A stretch of 58,523 nt of DNA from the NCBI GenBank assembly GCA_947502585.1, contig CANNAV010000010.1:1-58523 (forward strand), written 5' to 3'. The notes under the pieces are model-generated. The model had not been told where the DNA came from, made no database searches, and saw only the letters and a program-made list of their open reading frames with translations. This DNA is from an uncultured Pseudovibrio sp. (GTDB lineage: Bacteria > Pseudomonadota > Alphaproteobacteria > Rhizobiales > Stappiaceae). Of this stretch, positions 38,799 through 47,479 are shown one piece after another (the first letter of the stretch is position 1; every line of letters starts with the position of its first letter). The position numbers and the translations under genes are program-made.

Positions 38799-39606
38799 TT
38801 TTATTCTAAGAGCCATGTTGGCCGGGATTGGTCTTGCTCTCGTCAGTGGACCGCTTGGCTGCTTCGTCGTCTGGCGTCGGATGGCGTATTTTGGCGATAC
38901 AATGTCGCACTCAGCACTTCTTGGTGTCGCGCTTGCTTTCCTGTTGAATATCAATCTCATGCTTGGGGTTTTGGGGGTTACCGTGACGGTCTCTCTGTGC
39001 CTGCTCTACCTGCAAAAAAAAGGCTCACTCTCAACCGATGCTTTGTTGGGGTTGCTATCGCATTCGGCCCTTGCGCTCGGCATGGTTTTGATTGCCTTCA
39101 TGAGCTCTGTACGCTTCGATCTGCTCTCTTTGCTGTTTGGCGATATTCTCGCTGTAGGCAATGACGATGTTATTGCTATTTACGTCTGCGCTGCAGTCAT
39201 TCTGGGCTTAATGTACTTCCTCTGGCGTCCATTGCTTGCGTCAACAGTCAATCGCGAACTGGCGGAAGCGGAAGGTTTCAACCCAGATCTGACGCAGCTG
39301 GTCTTTATGGTCATGATGGCAGCAATCATTGCAATTGCCATGAAGATCGTCGGTGTTCTGCTGATTACAGCGCTCCTGATTATCCCGGCAGCAACAGCGC
39401 GTTGGTTTGCCAGAACGCCGGAGCAGATGGCCGTTGCCTCGTCTGTCATCGGTGTTGCAAGTGTCATTCTTGGTCTGGAAGGCTCCTTGCAGTTTGACAG
39501 TGCGTCCGGCCCATCTATCGTCGTTGCCGGCCTGTGTTTATTTTTGCTTTCAATGTTTGCATCCCGGCTCTTAAACGGAGTATTGGGGAAGGGACAAAGG
39601 CAATAG
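38791..39606 (+). CDS. znuB: Zinc ABC transporter permease
   Basis: A 271-residue membrane protein of the ABC-3 metal permease family with about eight hydrophobic segments; MAYFGDTMSHSALLGVALAF and VGVLLITALLIIPAATARWF are family signatures. The ATG at 38791 lies within the last codons of znuC, so the two subunits are made together. With ZnuC it forms a high-affinity zinc importer. Manganese or iron permeases are related, but the Zur neighbour supports zinc. Confidence 0.93.
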   Translation: MDDFILRAMLAGIGLALVSGPLGCFVVWRRMAYFGDTMSHSALLGVALAFLLNINLMLGVLGVTVTVSLCLLYLQKKGSLSTDALLGLLSHSALALGMVLIAFMSSVRFDLLSLLFGDILAVGNDDVIAIYVCAAVILGLMYFLWRPLLASTVNRELAEAEGFNPDLTQLVFMVMMAAIIAIAMKIVGVLLITALLIIPAATARWFARTPEQMAVASSVIGVASVILGLEGSLQFDSASGPSIVVAGLCLFLLSMFASRLLNGVLGKGQRQ

Positions 39607-39607
39607 T

Positions 39608-39702
39608 GCGTATTCCCGAAAAGTGGTCCCGGCTTTCGGATTAAGAACATGGCTGAGATAAAGGTGTTCGAGCTTGATGCGTGGATGCAAATGCATATGA
39701 AC
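39608..39702. repeat. Interspersed palindromic repeat, copy 3
   Basis: GCGTATTCCCGAAAAGTGG and CCGGCTTTCGGATTAAGAAC form the core, followed by a tail containing TTGATGCGTGGATGCAAATG and CATATGAACG. The tail resembles that of copy 4 (GGATGCGTGAATTTATATGAACG). It fills most of the space between znuB and zur. Confidence 0.75.
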
Positions 39703-39731
39703 GCGAAAGGCACAGGGTGAAAGAAGTGGGA

Positions 39732-40157
39732 ATGGCAACTGCAGAAGTGAAACTCACAAAAAATCAGCGTCTGGTTCTGGATTTGTTATGCGCTTCAGAT
39801 GCCCCGATGAGCGCGTACTCCATTCTGGATCAACTTCGCTCGGAGGGACTTCGCGCACCATTACAAATCTACCGTGCCCTCGACAAGCTCATCGGGTTGG
39901 GCCTGATTCACCGCCTTGAAAGTATGAACGCCTTTGTCGCTTGTGCGCATCCTTCATGTCATTCCGTAGAGATGGTTGGTTTTGCGATTTGTGAGGCCTG
40001 CGGCAAGGCGTTGGAATTTGCCGACAATGATGTTGCGGAGATTCTCAGCGGCTGGGCCAGTGCGAATGGATTTGAAGCCAGGTCAACCTCTGTCGAGATC
40101 AAAGGCACTTGTGCCTCTTGCCAGGAAAAGTCGGAAAGCTCCTCAGGAGCTGAGTGA
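39732..40157 (+). CDS. zur: Zinc uptake regulator, Fur family
   Basis: A 141-residue Fur-family repressor. The winged helix covers about residues 5-75 (TKNQRLVLDLLCASDAPMSAYSILDQL), and the dimerisation domain has two CxxC zinc-binding pairs, CEACG and CASCQ, plus the AHPSCHSVEMVGF segment. It should repress znuCB when zinc is plentiful through the palindrome at 37960. I chose the ATG at 39732; a GTG at 39717 is possible. Longer starts would run into the repeat. Its last 15 bases overlap the convergent gene. Confidence 0.88.
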   Translation: MATAEVKLTKNQRLVLDLLCASDAPMSAYSILDQLRSEGLRAPLQIYRALDKLIGLGLIHRLESMNAFVACAHPSCHSVEMVGFAICEACGKALEFADNDVAEILSGWASANGFEARSTSVEIKGTCASCQEKSESSSGAE

Positions 40158-40976
40158 GAACCGGCGCCGTAAGTCAAAGAGGCTGGGCACATCGTTTTCT
40201 GTGTGGTGCAGCTCAGAAGGCTCGATCAATTCCCGCGAAATCCAGTTCGTCGTGTAAAGCAGAGGCTTCTTCTGTTGGTGTCGTGTTGGTTGTCCGCAAA
40301 ACCCGCTGCCATCTACTAAAATAAGATCATTCGGTAGCTTTCGCCGAAGTTCAGAAAGACTGGAGAACAATAGGGATCGGTTCTTGCTACACACCTGTAA
40401 TCCAGTTGCTTGTTTTGCAAGTCTTGCAAGGATTGTCGGGAAAGAACGTGTGCGTTCGCTCACCACGTATCTCAGGAATATGCCAGGTGAATAATCCCCG
40501 AACAGGCTTTCGATATCCTCCTCTGGATGTACTTCGCTCCAATTGCGAAATGGAATATACAGTGCATTTTCGTTATTGTAGAAGGCTTCGTGGTTAAACG
40601 TGTTGAAGTGTCCTTGATGTTTGGACGAAAACACAAGGTTCAACTGGTTTTGCTCAGGCTCAGAAGTTTCGTCTATAACGCGAAGCCCGCCATTATAGAG
40701 TGGATCCCCATAGGCGAGCACGAGAGCACCGGAAATGCGTTGAAAGGTCTGGTCGAACTCTCTGTCCGGCGTAGGGCCAATACTTAAAAGTAAATCAGAA
40801 GCAACGAGGGTGCGCGTGGGGATCGGACATATACCGCCGTGATCGCTCCAAATGACCTCAAGGTCGCCCAAACTGGCAAAATCGCTTGGCTGCACAGTTT
40901 TATAGTCCTTATAAAGATTGAAGCCGGGCCATGAGAGCATGCAAACAATAATGAGGAATAGTTGACGTAACGGCAA
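40143..40976 (-). CDS. Hypothetical exported or membrane-anchored protein
   Basis: A 277-residue protein I do not recognise. It begins with a hydrophobic stretch (LFLIIVCMLSWPGFNLY) that could be a signal peptide or membrane anchor, so the bulk should be periplasmic. Two central segments rich in aromatic residues (HFNTFNHEAFYNNENALYIPFRNWSE) and cysteines in GGICPIP, LQVCSKN and GSGFCGQP are visible. It starts at TTG (40976); the first ATG would remove most of the signal sequence. It converges with zur, with a 15-base overlap. The long uninterrupted frame supports a real gene. Confidence 0.65.
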   Translation of the reverse strand: MPLRQLFLIIVCMLSWPGFNLYKDYKTVQPSDFASLGDLEVIWSDHGGICPIPTRTLVASDLLLSIGPTPDREFDQTFQRISGALVLAYGDPLYNGGLRVIDETSEPEQNQLNLVFSSKHQGHFNTFNHEAFYNNENALYIPFRNWSEVHPEEDIESLFGDYSPGIFLRYVVSERTRSFPTILARLAKQATGLQVCSKNRSLLFSSLSELRRKLPNDLILVDGSGFCGQPTRHQQKKPLLYTTNWISRELIEPSELHHTENDVPSLFDLRRRFSLSS

Positions 40977-41146
40977 GTATGCATGGAGCGAAAACAGGCA
41001 AACTGGTAAAACAAATTGCTTGCTGTGGCAAGCGTGCTACAGCAACGCCATCTGTTGAGCTGGTGGCTGCTATACCACGCGTAAAAGGAAGGAGAATAAT
41101 CTGCGGCGAGGAAGCGGTACTCCCGCCACAGGTGTGTCAGTTCCGT

Positions 41147-41953
41147 TTATGGAGCTGCCACATATGTTGTCTGCAGCGTGGAGGATGGTGCCACACCAGC
41201 GCCAGTACCTGAAACTTTGTAATCATTGGTTGCGCGGCGTGCATTGGTCTTGGCGTGGACCGCTTTGCGATTGCCACCACGATAATCCACGTTGATACCA
41301 AGCTCGTTGATCATTGCGACCAGCTGAGAGCGGGAATAAAAGCCCAGAGTACTCAGCAGCGCGGAAACATGATGCTTTACAGTTGCTTCGGAAATTCCGA
41401 GCTCATGAGCGATCTGTTTATTCAACTTGCCTTCTTTAAGATAACTCAAGATGGTTGCCTGACGGCGTGTAAGGTTGGCGAGACCTTCATAAAAGTCGAT
41501 ATCAAACGCGTTCTGCACATCTTCAGAATCGGTGGCCACGTCAACAGTGCCGCCGGTCAAAATTGCCCTGAAAACAGAAAAGTCAGCAGTCTTAGGGACA
41601 GTTGCACTTGCACCGCGGGCGATGAAGTAATCAGCAAGGCCTGGATTGTTTTGTTCAAGCAGCATGACAAGGCTGGAAATCTCATAGGTCTCCAGCAGCG
41701 TTGATGCTGTGCCGAGCCCTGGTGCCCCCTTCATGCGAGGGTTTACAAGTACCACTGCGGACGGGTGAAGTTCTACCCAGGTCTGCAACTCAGAGAAGCT
41801 TTTTGTCACAAGTACATTCACGCCATGGCACTCATTTGAGTAGATACTCGCAAGTGCTCTGGAAAATGCCGGATGTGGATCACCAATAATAACAGTGTGC
41901 ATGGAAACCTTCTCCCTTAGGGCCCCGCCAGTGGACTGATGCTCCTGATACAT
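41147..41953 (-). CDS. LuxR/NarL-type regulator with degenerate receiver domain
   Basis: A 268-residue protein with a receiver-like N-terminal domain and a GerE helix-turn-helix at about residues 175-230 (LTRRQATILSYLKEGKLNKQIAHELGISEATVKHHV). In the receiver the usual acidic pair is reduced to D25-P26 (IIGDPHPAF) and the phospho-acceptor aspartate is replaced by N71 (VLVNPRMKG); the conserved lysine is kept in TVPKTADF. It is therefore unlikely to be phosphorylated normally. No histidine kinase is nearby. The ATG at 41953 has a strong GGGAGGAG site; a second ATG at 41902 also has one (AGAAGG). About 40 C-terminal residues are unusual. Confidence 0.85.
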   Translation of the reverse strand: MYQEHQSTGGALREKVSMHTVIIGDPHPAFSRALASIYSNECHGVNVLVTKSFSELQTWVELHPSAVVLVNPRMKGAPGLGTASTLLETYEISSLVMLLEQNNPGLADYFIARGASATVPKTADFSVFRAILTGGTVDVATDSEDVQNAFDIDFYEGLANLTRRQATILSYLKEGKLNKQIAHELGISEATVKHHVSALLSTLGFYSRSQLVAMINELGINVDYRGGNRKAVHAKTNARRATNDYKVSGTGAGVAPSSTLQTTYVAAP

Positions 41954-42050
41954 AATTTCTCCTCCCTAAACTATGCACTGCGTGTTTCCTCTAATCTCTT
42001 GAAAAAAATACATGCATATGGTTTTTTTACAAGCGTTGATGTGAGGCACT

Positions 42051-42698
42051 ATGGAAAATAATTTTCAGGATACCAGTGAAACGCGAAAGTCTATTCAGGC
42101 AGAGAAGAGCGACCGCATGCGTAAGGAGATCCTCCTTGCGGCTATCAGCTGTTTGCACGAATTTGGCTATCACCGTGCGTCTATTAAGAAAATTACCGAA
42201 AAGACCAGGTTTTCGCAGGGTGCGCTGCAGCATCATTTCCCGACTAAAGAAGATTTGATGGTCTTTGTTCTGGAAAGGTTGCTGGCGAAATCTGTTCGGT
42301 TGACTTTGGAGTGGTTGAACGAAATCGGCGAAGATAAAAGCAAAATTTCTGAGTTGACTATCAAATGGTGGACGAATCAGGCGAATTCTCCAGAGTACCT
42401 CACCATGGTGGAAATTCTTGTTGCAGCGCGAACAGAAGATTCGCTGCGTCGCCGCATCAAACCCACCTTCGACAACTTCGCAAAAGTTACCGATGAACGA
42501 ATTCTGGCGATCTTTGATAGCAATAAAATAAGTCAGACAATCGTGCGGACGCTCATCACAGCTTCACGTCAGATGATGACAGGCCTGATCAGTTCAGATG
42601 GTTTGTTTATGAAGGAAGAAGATAAGCAGTCTTACATCGAGCACTGGGCGATGTTTTTGCAGCAACTTATCGAGCATAGAATGCAGGAAAATGCGTAG
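42051..42698 (+). CDS. TetR family transcriptional regulator
   Basis: A 215-residue regulator. The TetR helix-turn-helix is at about residues 24-70 (ILLAAISCLHEFGYHRASIKKITEKTRFSQGALQHHFPTKEDL). The C-terminal ligand-binding domain is not specific enough to name a ligand. It diverges from the degenerate-receiver regulator with 97 bases between them and converges with the SCP2-like gene, so one or both may be its targets. Confidence 0.9.
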   Translation: MENNFQDTSETRKSIQAEKSDRMRKEILLAAISCLHEFGYHRASIKKITEKTRFSQGALQHHFPTKEDLMVFVLERLLAKSVRLTLEWLNEIGEDKSKISELTIKWWTNQANSPEYLTMVEILVAARTEDSLRRRIKPTFDNFAKVTDERILAIFDSNKISQTIVRTLITASRQMMTGLISSDGLFMKEEDKQSYIEHWAMFLQQLIEHRMQENA

Positions 42699-42759
42699 AC
42701 TTTAGTCTATGTGGCATCCGGGCATGTGGCCCGAATGCACGATCTTTTGGCAGCTGAGA

Positions 42760-43041
42760 TTACATCAGCTGACTAAGCTTCATTGCAACGCTCATGTCAC
42801 CATCAATAGTGAACTTGCCCTGCATGAATGCCGCTGTAGGATCCAGATCGCCAGCAATCAGAGACTGAAGGTCTTCAAAGTCCACACCGATTGTGCAATC
42901 AACGTCTTTGTTGTCGGTGGAGATGGAATTGCCATCAATCACCAGAACACCTTTGTCACCACAGTCAAACTTGATTGAGCTGTCAAAGTCACTGGATTCT
43001 ACGCGGCCTTTCAGGTCCGTCAAAAGTGCGTCCATGCTCAT
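42760..43041 (-). CDS. SCP2-like sterol/lipid-binding domain protein
   Basis: A 93-residue single-domain protein of the SCP-2 family. The segment CTIGVDFEDLQSLIAGDLDPTAAFMQGKFTIDGDMSVAMKL is the characteristic C-terminal half of the fold that encloses a hydrophobic cavity. It is cytoplasmic and likely binds an acyl chain or acyl-CoA. The ATG at 43041 follows GGAGGG at a proper distance. It lies convergent to the TetR gene. Confidence 0.9.
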   Translation of the reverse strand: MSMDALLTDLKGRVESSDFDSSIKFDCGDKGVLVIDGNSISTDNKDVDCTIGVDFEDLQSLIAGDLDPTAAFMQGKFTIDGDMSVAMKLSQLM

Positions 43042-43199
43042 ATTTGTTCCCTCCATCTGTTAAATTACAGTGTTTGAAAAATCCAGGCAGATGCCTGAGG
43101 TGTTCCAGGTAGCACACTACGTATTACGCGTCAGGCATCGTGTTAACGTAAGCGTAATTCAGCATGCGTTGAATGTAAAGACACCAGATTCCGCTTATT

Positions 43200-43416
43200 C
43201 GGGATTAGGCCTGCTGCCTTAGTAGGGCGTTATGCCAGCTGATCTGCCAAAGACTTCGTCTTCTCAGTCACAACATCGCCCGTGTGCTTTGTCGCGGCAG
43301 GTGAGATCTCCTTTGACCCTGGCGACCTTAACATACTGGTCGTTCACTTAAGCGACGACGCCAGGTGACCAATAGTCAGTGACCTTTTCAAACTCAGAAT
43401 TAAAATTGCCAATCAT
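43200..43416 (-). pseudogene. Decayed cupin-domain protein gene
   Basis: From an ATG at 43416 with GAGG upstream, the minus strand reads MIGNFNSEFEKVTDYWSPGV then VA, a stop, VNDQYVKVARVKGDL and, after another stop, EDEVF. These match the order of a common small cupin family (YWSP-VVA-NDQYVKVAKVKGEF-H-DEDE). At least two in-frame stops are present, the first consistent with a single Q-to-stop change. No product of full length can be made. It lies in the otherwise empty space between the SCP2-like gene and the pseudouridine synthase gene. Confidence 0.65.
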
Positions 43417-43527
43417 GAGAGCCTCATAAAACAGGATACTGACAGTTATATGGGGCCGTCGCTGTCTCGTACAAACAGGCAGTGGCTCATCCGTTGACGT
43501 TTGCCCGCAAGCCGTTATAAGCGCCTC

Positions 43528-44205
43528 ATGAACAGTCCGAGCCCATCCTTTATCTACGCACCGCCTATGGAGCCTTTTCTTGATGTCGTCCATCAGGATG
43601 AGCAGCTTCTGGTCCTCAACAAGCCAGGTGGTTTGCTAAGTGTTCCCGGTCGCGCAGAAGAGCATAAGGACTGTCTGGAAACCCGCGCACAATCCATCTA
43701 TCCAACAGCAACAACCATCCACAGGTTGGATATGGACACCTCTGGCCTGCTTGTTATGGCCATGAACAAAGACGCACACCGTCATGTCGGGCTTCAGTTC
43801 GAAAAGCGTATGACGCGAAAGACATATATTGCCCGCGTGTGGGGGCATGTCTTCGAGGATCAAGGGGAGGTTGACCTCCCTTTGAGATGTGACTGGCCAA
43901 ATCGCCCAAAGCAGATGGTTGATCATGAGCTGGGCCGTTCAGCGCTTACTCGATGGGAAGTTGTCCGCCGCGAGGAAGCGACGAGTCTTGTAAAGCTGGT
44001 GCCAGTCACAGGCCGTTCTCATCAGCTCCGCGTACATATGCTCGCGCTTGGTCATCCAATCGTGGGAGATCGTTTCTACGCAGACGGTGAGGCACTGATG
44101 TTTTCAGAGCGATTGCACCTCCACGCACAGGCGCTTGAGCTGCGCCATCCTATAGGTGGCAAGTACAATACCTTTACAGCTTCCTGCCCGTTTTGGGACC
44201 AGTAA
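43528..44205 (+). CDS. RluA family pseudouridine synthase
   Basis: A 225-residue pseudouridine synthase. The catalytic aspartate is in HRLDMDTSGLLVMA, followed by KTYIARVWG and the RNA-binding TGRSHQLRVHMLALGHPIVGD motif. The size and lack of an S4 domain fit the RluA branch (23S rRNA U746 and tRNA U32), so that role is likely but unproven. The ATG at 43528 was chosen; a TTG nine codons upstream is possible. Confidence 0.9.
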   Translation: MNSPSPSFIYAPPMEPFLDVVHQDEQLLVLNKPGGLLSVPGRAEEHKDCLETRAQSIYPTATTIHRLDMDTSGLLVMAMNKDAHRHVGLQFEKRMTRKTYIARVWGHVFEDQGEVDLPLRCDWPNRPKQMVDHELGRSALTRWEVVRREEATSLVKLVPVTGRSHQLRVHMLALGHPIVGDRFYADGEALMFSERLHLHAQALELRHPIGGKYNTFTASCPFWDQ

Positions 44206-44736
44206 GTCGCCAATACCTGCCAGACCCATAAAATTTGTAATAATTAGTCACATTAAATACAGGTAGTATCGTCATTTTTGCAGCCAGAGCGCACTATTCA
44301 CAAGAACCAGGTGAAATTACTGGCAAAATATTGCAGAAAATAACCTTCGAACAGTATAGGACAGAGTACTTGTCTTATAAACATATCGCTATATACCTCA
44401 CAGTCATAAGTGGAGTCCTGCATAGGATTAAGGAATTGAAAACAATATATAATATCACTTGATTGCGGGTGATAACTGTATGCAATGCTATGCAATAAAC
44501 GAATAGTTTGACACTTGCGGCGATTTCAGCGTCGGAATGTAATCTTCAAATGCTCAGTTTTATGACATCCTATTCATATATCTCTGATTTTTGACTTATA
44601 TCATGCGACTGAAGTCCAGTGTGATCCAATAATGCCAGTGTCGAACAGAAGAACGGTTTCCTCCTTGGAACTGTGCTGTGACAAGTACCGATAGTTTGTC
44701 GCGTTTCTGCTTCGGACCTTGCCTACGGAGAAGAGA
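44206..44736. other. Long AT-rich leader region of adhE
   Basis: A 531-base stretch without a gene. It is AT-rich and contains an FNR-type site near its right end (listed separately). A possible extra upstream promoter or regulator site could not be defined. Confidence 0.5.
44591..44604 (+). promoter_or_regulatory. FNR-type anaerobic box upstream of adhE
   Basis: TTGACTTATATCAT matches 9 of 10 fixed positions of TTGAY-N4-RTCAA. An AATAAT -10-like hexamer follows 23 bases later (44628-44633), placing the box near -42, the position of FNR activators at class II promoters. It is 133 bases before the adhE start. Confidence 0.5.
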
Positions 44737-47406
44737 ATGCCTGTCACTAATCGCGAAGAATTAGATGCCCTGGTTGCACGGGTAAAGAAAGCGCAACGGA
44801 CTTATGCTACATACACGCAAGAGAAGGTAGATAAGATTTTCCGTGCAGCTGCTTTAGCTGCTGCAGATGCCCGTATCCAACTCTCCCGCATGGCTGTGGA
44901 AGAGACTGGTATGGGCGTGATGGAGGACAAGGTTATCAAAAACCAGTTTGCCTCCGAATACATCTACAACAAATACAAGGACGAAAAGACCTGCGGTATT
45001 CTTGATGAAGATGACACCTTTGGTACCATCACCATTGCAGAGCCAACAGGCATCATCTGCGGTATCGTTCCGACCACAAACCCAACATCTACAGCGATAT
45101 TTAAAGCGTTGATTTCTTTGAAGACCCGCAACGGCATTATCTTCAGTCCTCACCCACGTGCAAAACTGGCAACCAATGAAGCTGCCCGCGTCGTTCTGGA
45201 CGCCGCAATCAAAGCTGGTGCGCCAGAAGACATCATCGGCTGGATTGACGTTCCAACAGTGGAACTCTCCAATGCGTTGATGATACATGATGAGATCAAC
45301 CTGATCCTTGCAACCGGTGGCCCGGGCATGGTGAAGGCAGCTTACTCTTCCGGTAAACCAGCCATTGGAGTGGGTGCGGGTAATACTCCGGTTGTAGTTG
45401 ATGAGTTTGCGGACGTGAAACGCCTTGTTGCTTCTGTCCTCATGTCCAAGACCTTCGATAACGGTGTGATCTGTGCGTCTGAGCAATCTGTCGTTGTTGT
45501 GGAAGAAATCTACGAGGAGGTGAAAGAGCGTTTCTCCAGCCATAAAGGCTACATCCTCAAGGGCAAAGAGTTACAGGCTGTAAAAGATGTACTGCTGAAA
45601 AACGGCGGCCTGAACGCCGCTATCGTTGGACAGCCAGCATCAAAAATTGCTGAAATGGCAGAGGTAAAAGTTCCTGAAGACACCAAGATCCTGATTGGTG
45701 AAGTTACCGAGGCAAGCGAAACAGAAGCGTTTGCGCATGAAAAACTGTCTCCAACGCTTGCCATGTACAAGGCAAAAAGCTTTGAAGATGCCTGCGATAT
45801 CGCTGAAAAGCTCGTCACCATGGGCGGCATTGGTCACACCTCTGTCTTCTATACAGACCAGGACCGCTGCGCAGATCGTGTGAAAGAATTTGGCCGGCGT
45901 ATGAAGACCGCCCGTATTCTCATCAACTCTCCTGCGTCCCACGGTGGCATTGGTGACCTTTATAACTTCTCCCTCGCACCATCCCTCACATTGGGTTGCG
46001 GTTCCTGGGGTGGTAATTCCATCAGCGAGAACGTAGGTCCAAAGCACCTGATCAATAAAAAGACCGTTGCGAAGCGAGCTGAAAACATGCTGTGGCACAA
46101 ACTGCCTGAATCAATTTACTTTCGTCGCGGCTGCCTGCCAATCGCTCTGGGTGATCTGGAAGGCAAAAAACGAGCACTGATCGTAACCGACGGGTTCTTG
46201 TTCAAGAACGGCTACGCCGATGAGACTGTTCGTGTTCTCAAAGGTCTGGGCATGGAAACAGATGTCTTCTACGAAGTCGAAGCTGATCCGACACTTTCCA
46301 TCGTGCGCAAAGGTGCAGACCTTTGTAAAGCATTCAAGCCAGATGTGATCGTTGCAATTGGTGGTGGTTCCCCAATGGATGCAGCAAAGATCATGTGGGT
46401 TATGTACGAGCATCCGGAAGTTGATTTTGCTGATCTGGCACTGCGCTTCATGGATATCCGCAAGCGGATCTACAAGTTCCCCAAAATGGGCAAAAAAGCC
46501 AAGATGGTTGCAATTCCAACCACCTCTGGTACCGGCTCTGAAGTAACCCCGTTCGCGGTGGTGACTGATGATGAAACCGACATGAAATACCCAATTGCGG
46601 ATTACGAACTCACACCAAACATGGCAATCGTGGATGCGAACCTTGTCATGAACATGCCGAAGTCTCTGACAGCGTTTGGTGGCATTGATGCCATCACCCA
46701 CGCAACAGAAGCCTATGTTTCTGTTCTGGCAAACGAGTATTCTGACGGCCAGGCTCTGCAGGCTCTCAAACTCCTCAAAGAAAACCTCATAGTGTCTTAC
46801 GAGAAAGGTGCTGAATCCCCGAATGCACGCGAGAAAGTGCACAATGGCGCGACCATAGCAGGGATCGCATTCGCGAACTCCTTCCTCGGTGTTTGTCACT
46901 CTATAGCGCACAAAGTAGGTGCAGCGTTTCATGTTCCGCACGGTCTGGCCAATGCCATGCTGATCTCTAACGTGATCCGCTACAACTCAAATGACAACCC
47001 AACCAAACAGACTGCATTCTCGCAATATGCGCGTCCTCAGGCAAAATGCCGGTATGGTGATATTGCTGACCACCTGGGCCTCACTTCAGATGGAGACAGC
47101 CGTGATGCAAAGGTTGAGAAACTGGTTGCCTGGATAGAAAGCGTAAAGAAAGCTCTCGAGATTCCAGCAGGTTTCAAAGATCTCGGTATCCCGGAAGAGC
47201 AGTTCATGGTGAAGCTGGACGAGGTCGCAGTGGAGGCATTTGATGACCAGTGTACCGGCGCTAACCCGCGCTACCCACTGATCAATGAGATCAAACAGCT
47301 CCTTCTCGACGGTTATTATGGTCGCGTCTACGTAGAGGGCCGCGCGGAGGACGTTGTAGACCTTGCGCAGGAAAAAGCGAAAAAGGCCACTAAAGCAAAA
47401 GCTTAA
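44737..47406 (+). CDS. adhE: Bifunctional acetaldehyde-CoA/alcohol dehydrogenase
   Basis: An 889-residue fusion of an N-terminal CoA-acylating aldehyde dehydrogenase and a C-terminal iron-dependent alcohol dehydrogenase, reducing acetyl-CoA to ethanol with two NADH. The catalytic cysteine is C246 in NGVICASEQ, the same number as in E. coli. The alcohol dehydrogenase half has GGGSPMDAAKIMW, TTSGTGSEVTPF and the iron-binding histidines in GVCHSIAHKVGAAFHVPHG. GGAGA precedes the ATG at 44737. It stands alone with its own promoter and terminator, and suggests ethanol fermentation at low oxygen. Such proteins form long spirosome filaments. Confidence 0.96.
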   Translation: MPVTNREELDALVARVKKAQRTYATYTQEKVDKIFRAAALAAADARIQLSRMAVEETGMGVMEDKVIKNQFASEYIYNKYKDEKTCGILDEDDTFGTITIAEPTGIICGIVPTTNPTSTAIFKALISLKTRNGIIFSPHPRAKLATNEAARVVLDAAIKAGAPEDIIGWIDVPTVELSNALMIHDEINLILATGGPGMVKAAYSSGKPAIGVGAGNTPVVVDEFADVKRLVASVLMSKTFDNGVICASEQSVVVVEEIYEEVKERFSSHKGYILKGKELQAVKDVLLKNGGLNAAIVGQPASKIAEMAEVKVPEDTKILIGEVTEASETEAFAHEKLSPTLAMYKAKSFEDACDIAEKLVTMGGIGHTSVFYTDQDRCADRVKEFGRRMKTARILINSPASHGGIGDLYNFSLAPSLTLGCGSWGGNSISENVGPKHLINKKTVAKRAENMLWHKLPESIYFRRGCLPIALGDLEGKKRALIVTDGFLFKNGYADETVRVLKGLGMETDVFYEVEADPTLSIVRKGADLCKAFKPDVIVAIGGGSPMDAAKIMWVMYEHPEVDFADLALRFMDIRKRIYKFPKMGKKAKMVAIPTTSGTGSEVTPFAVVTDDETDMKYPIADYELTPNMAIVDANLVMNMPKSLTAFGGIDAITHATEAYVSVLANEYSDGQALQALKLLKENLIVSYEKGAESPNAREKVHNGATIAGIAFANSFLGVCHSIAHKVGAAFHVPHGLANAMLISNVIRYNSNDNPTKQTAFSQYARPQAKCRYGDIADHLGLTSDGDSRDAKVEKLVAWIESVKKALEIPAGFKDLGIPEEQFMVKLDEVAVEAFDDQCTGANPRYPLINEIKQLLLDGYYGRVYVEGRAEDVVDLAQEKAKKATKAKA

Positions 47407-47451
47407 ATCCAACGCAAAAACTACAGGCTAAACATAGCGGCTCGAAAAAAG

Positions 47452-47479
47452 ACCCCGGCGCACCTGCATCGGGGTTTTA
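47452..47479 (+). terminator. Probable terminator after adhE
   Basis: ACCCCG and CGGGGT pair around a 12-base loop and are followed by three further T residues, 46 bases after the adhE stop. The stem is short and the T tract modest. Confidence 0.6.

Noticed and set aside
43090..43139. Inverted repeat GATGCCTGA ... TCAGGCATC
   Set aside because: Nine-base arms with a 32-base loop, no link to a gene end or promoter; too weak to call a feature.
45640..46941. Minus-strand frames of 152 and 276 codons opposite adhE
   Set aside because: They are shadows of adhE, which has complete family motifs over the whole region.
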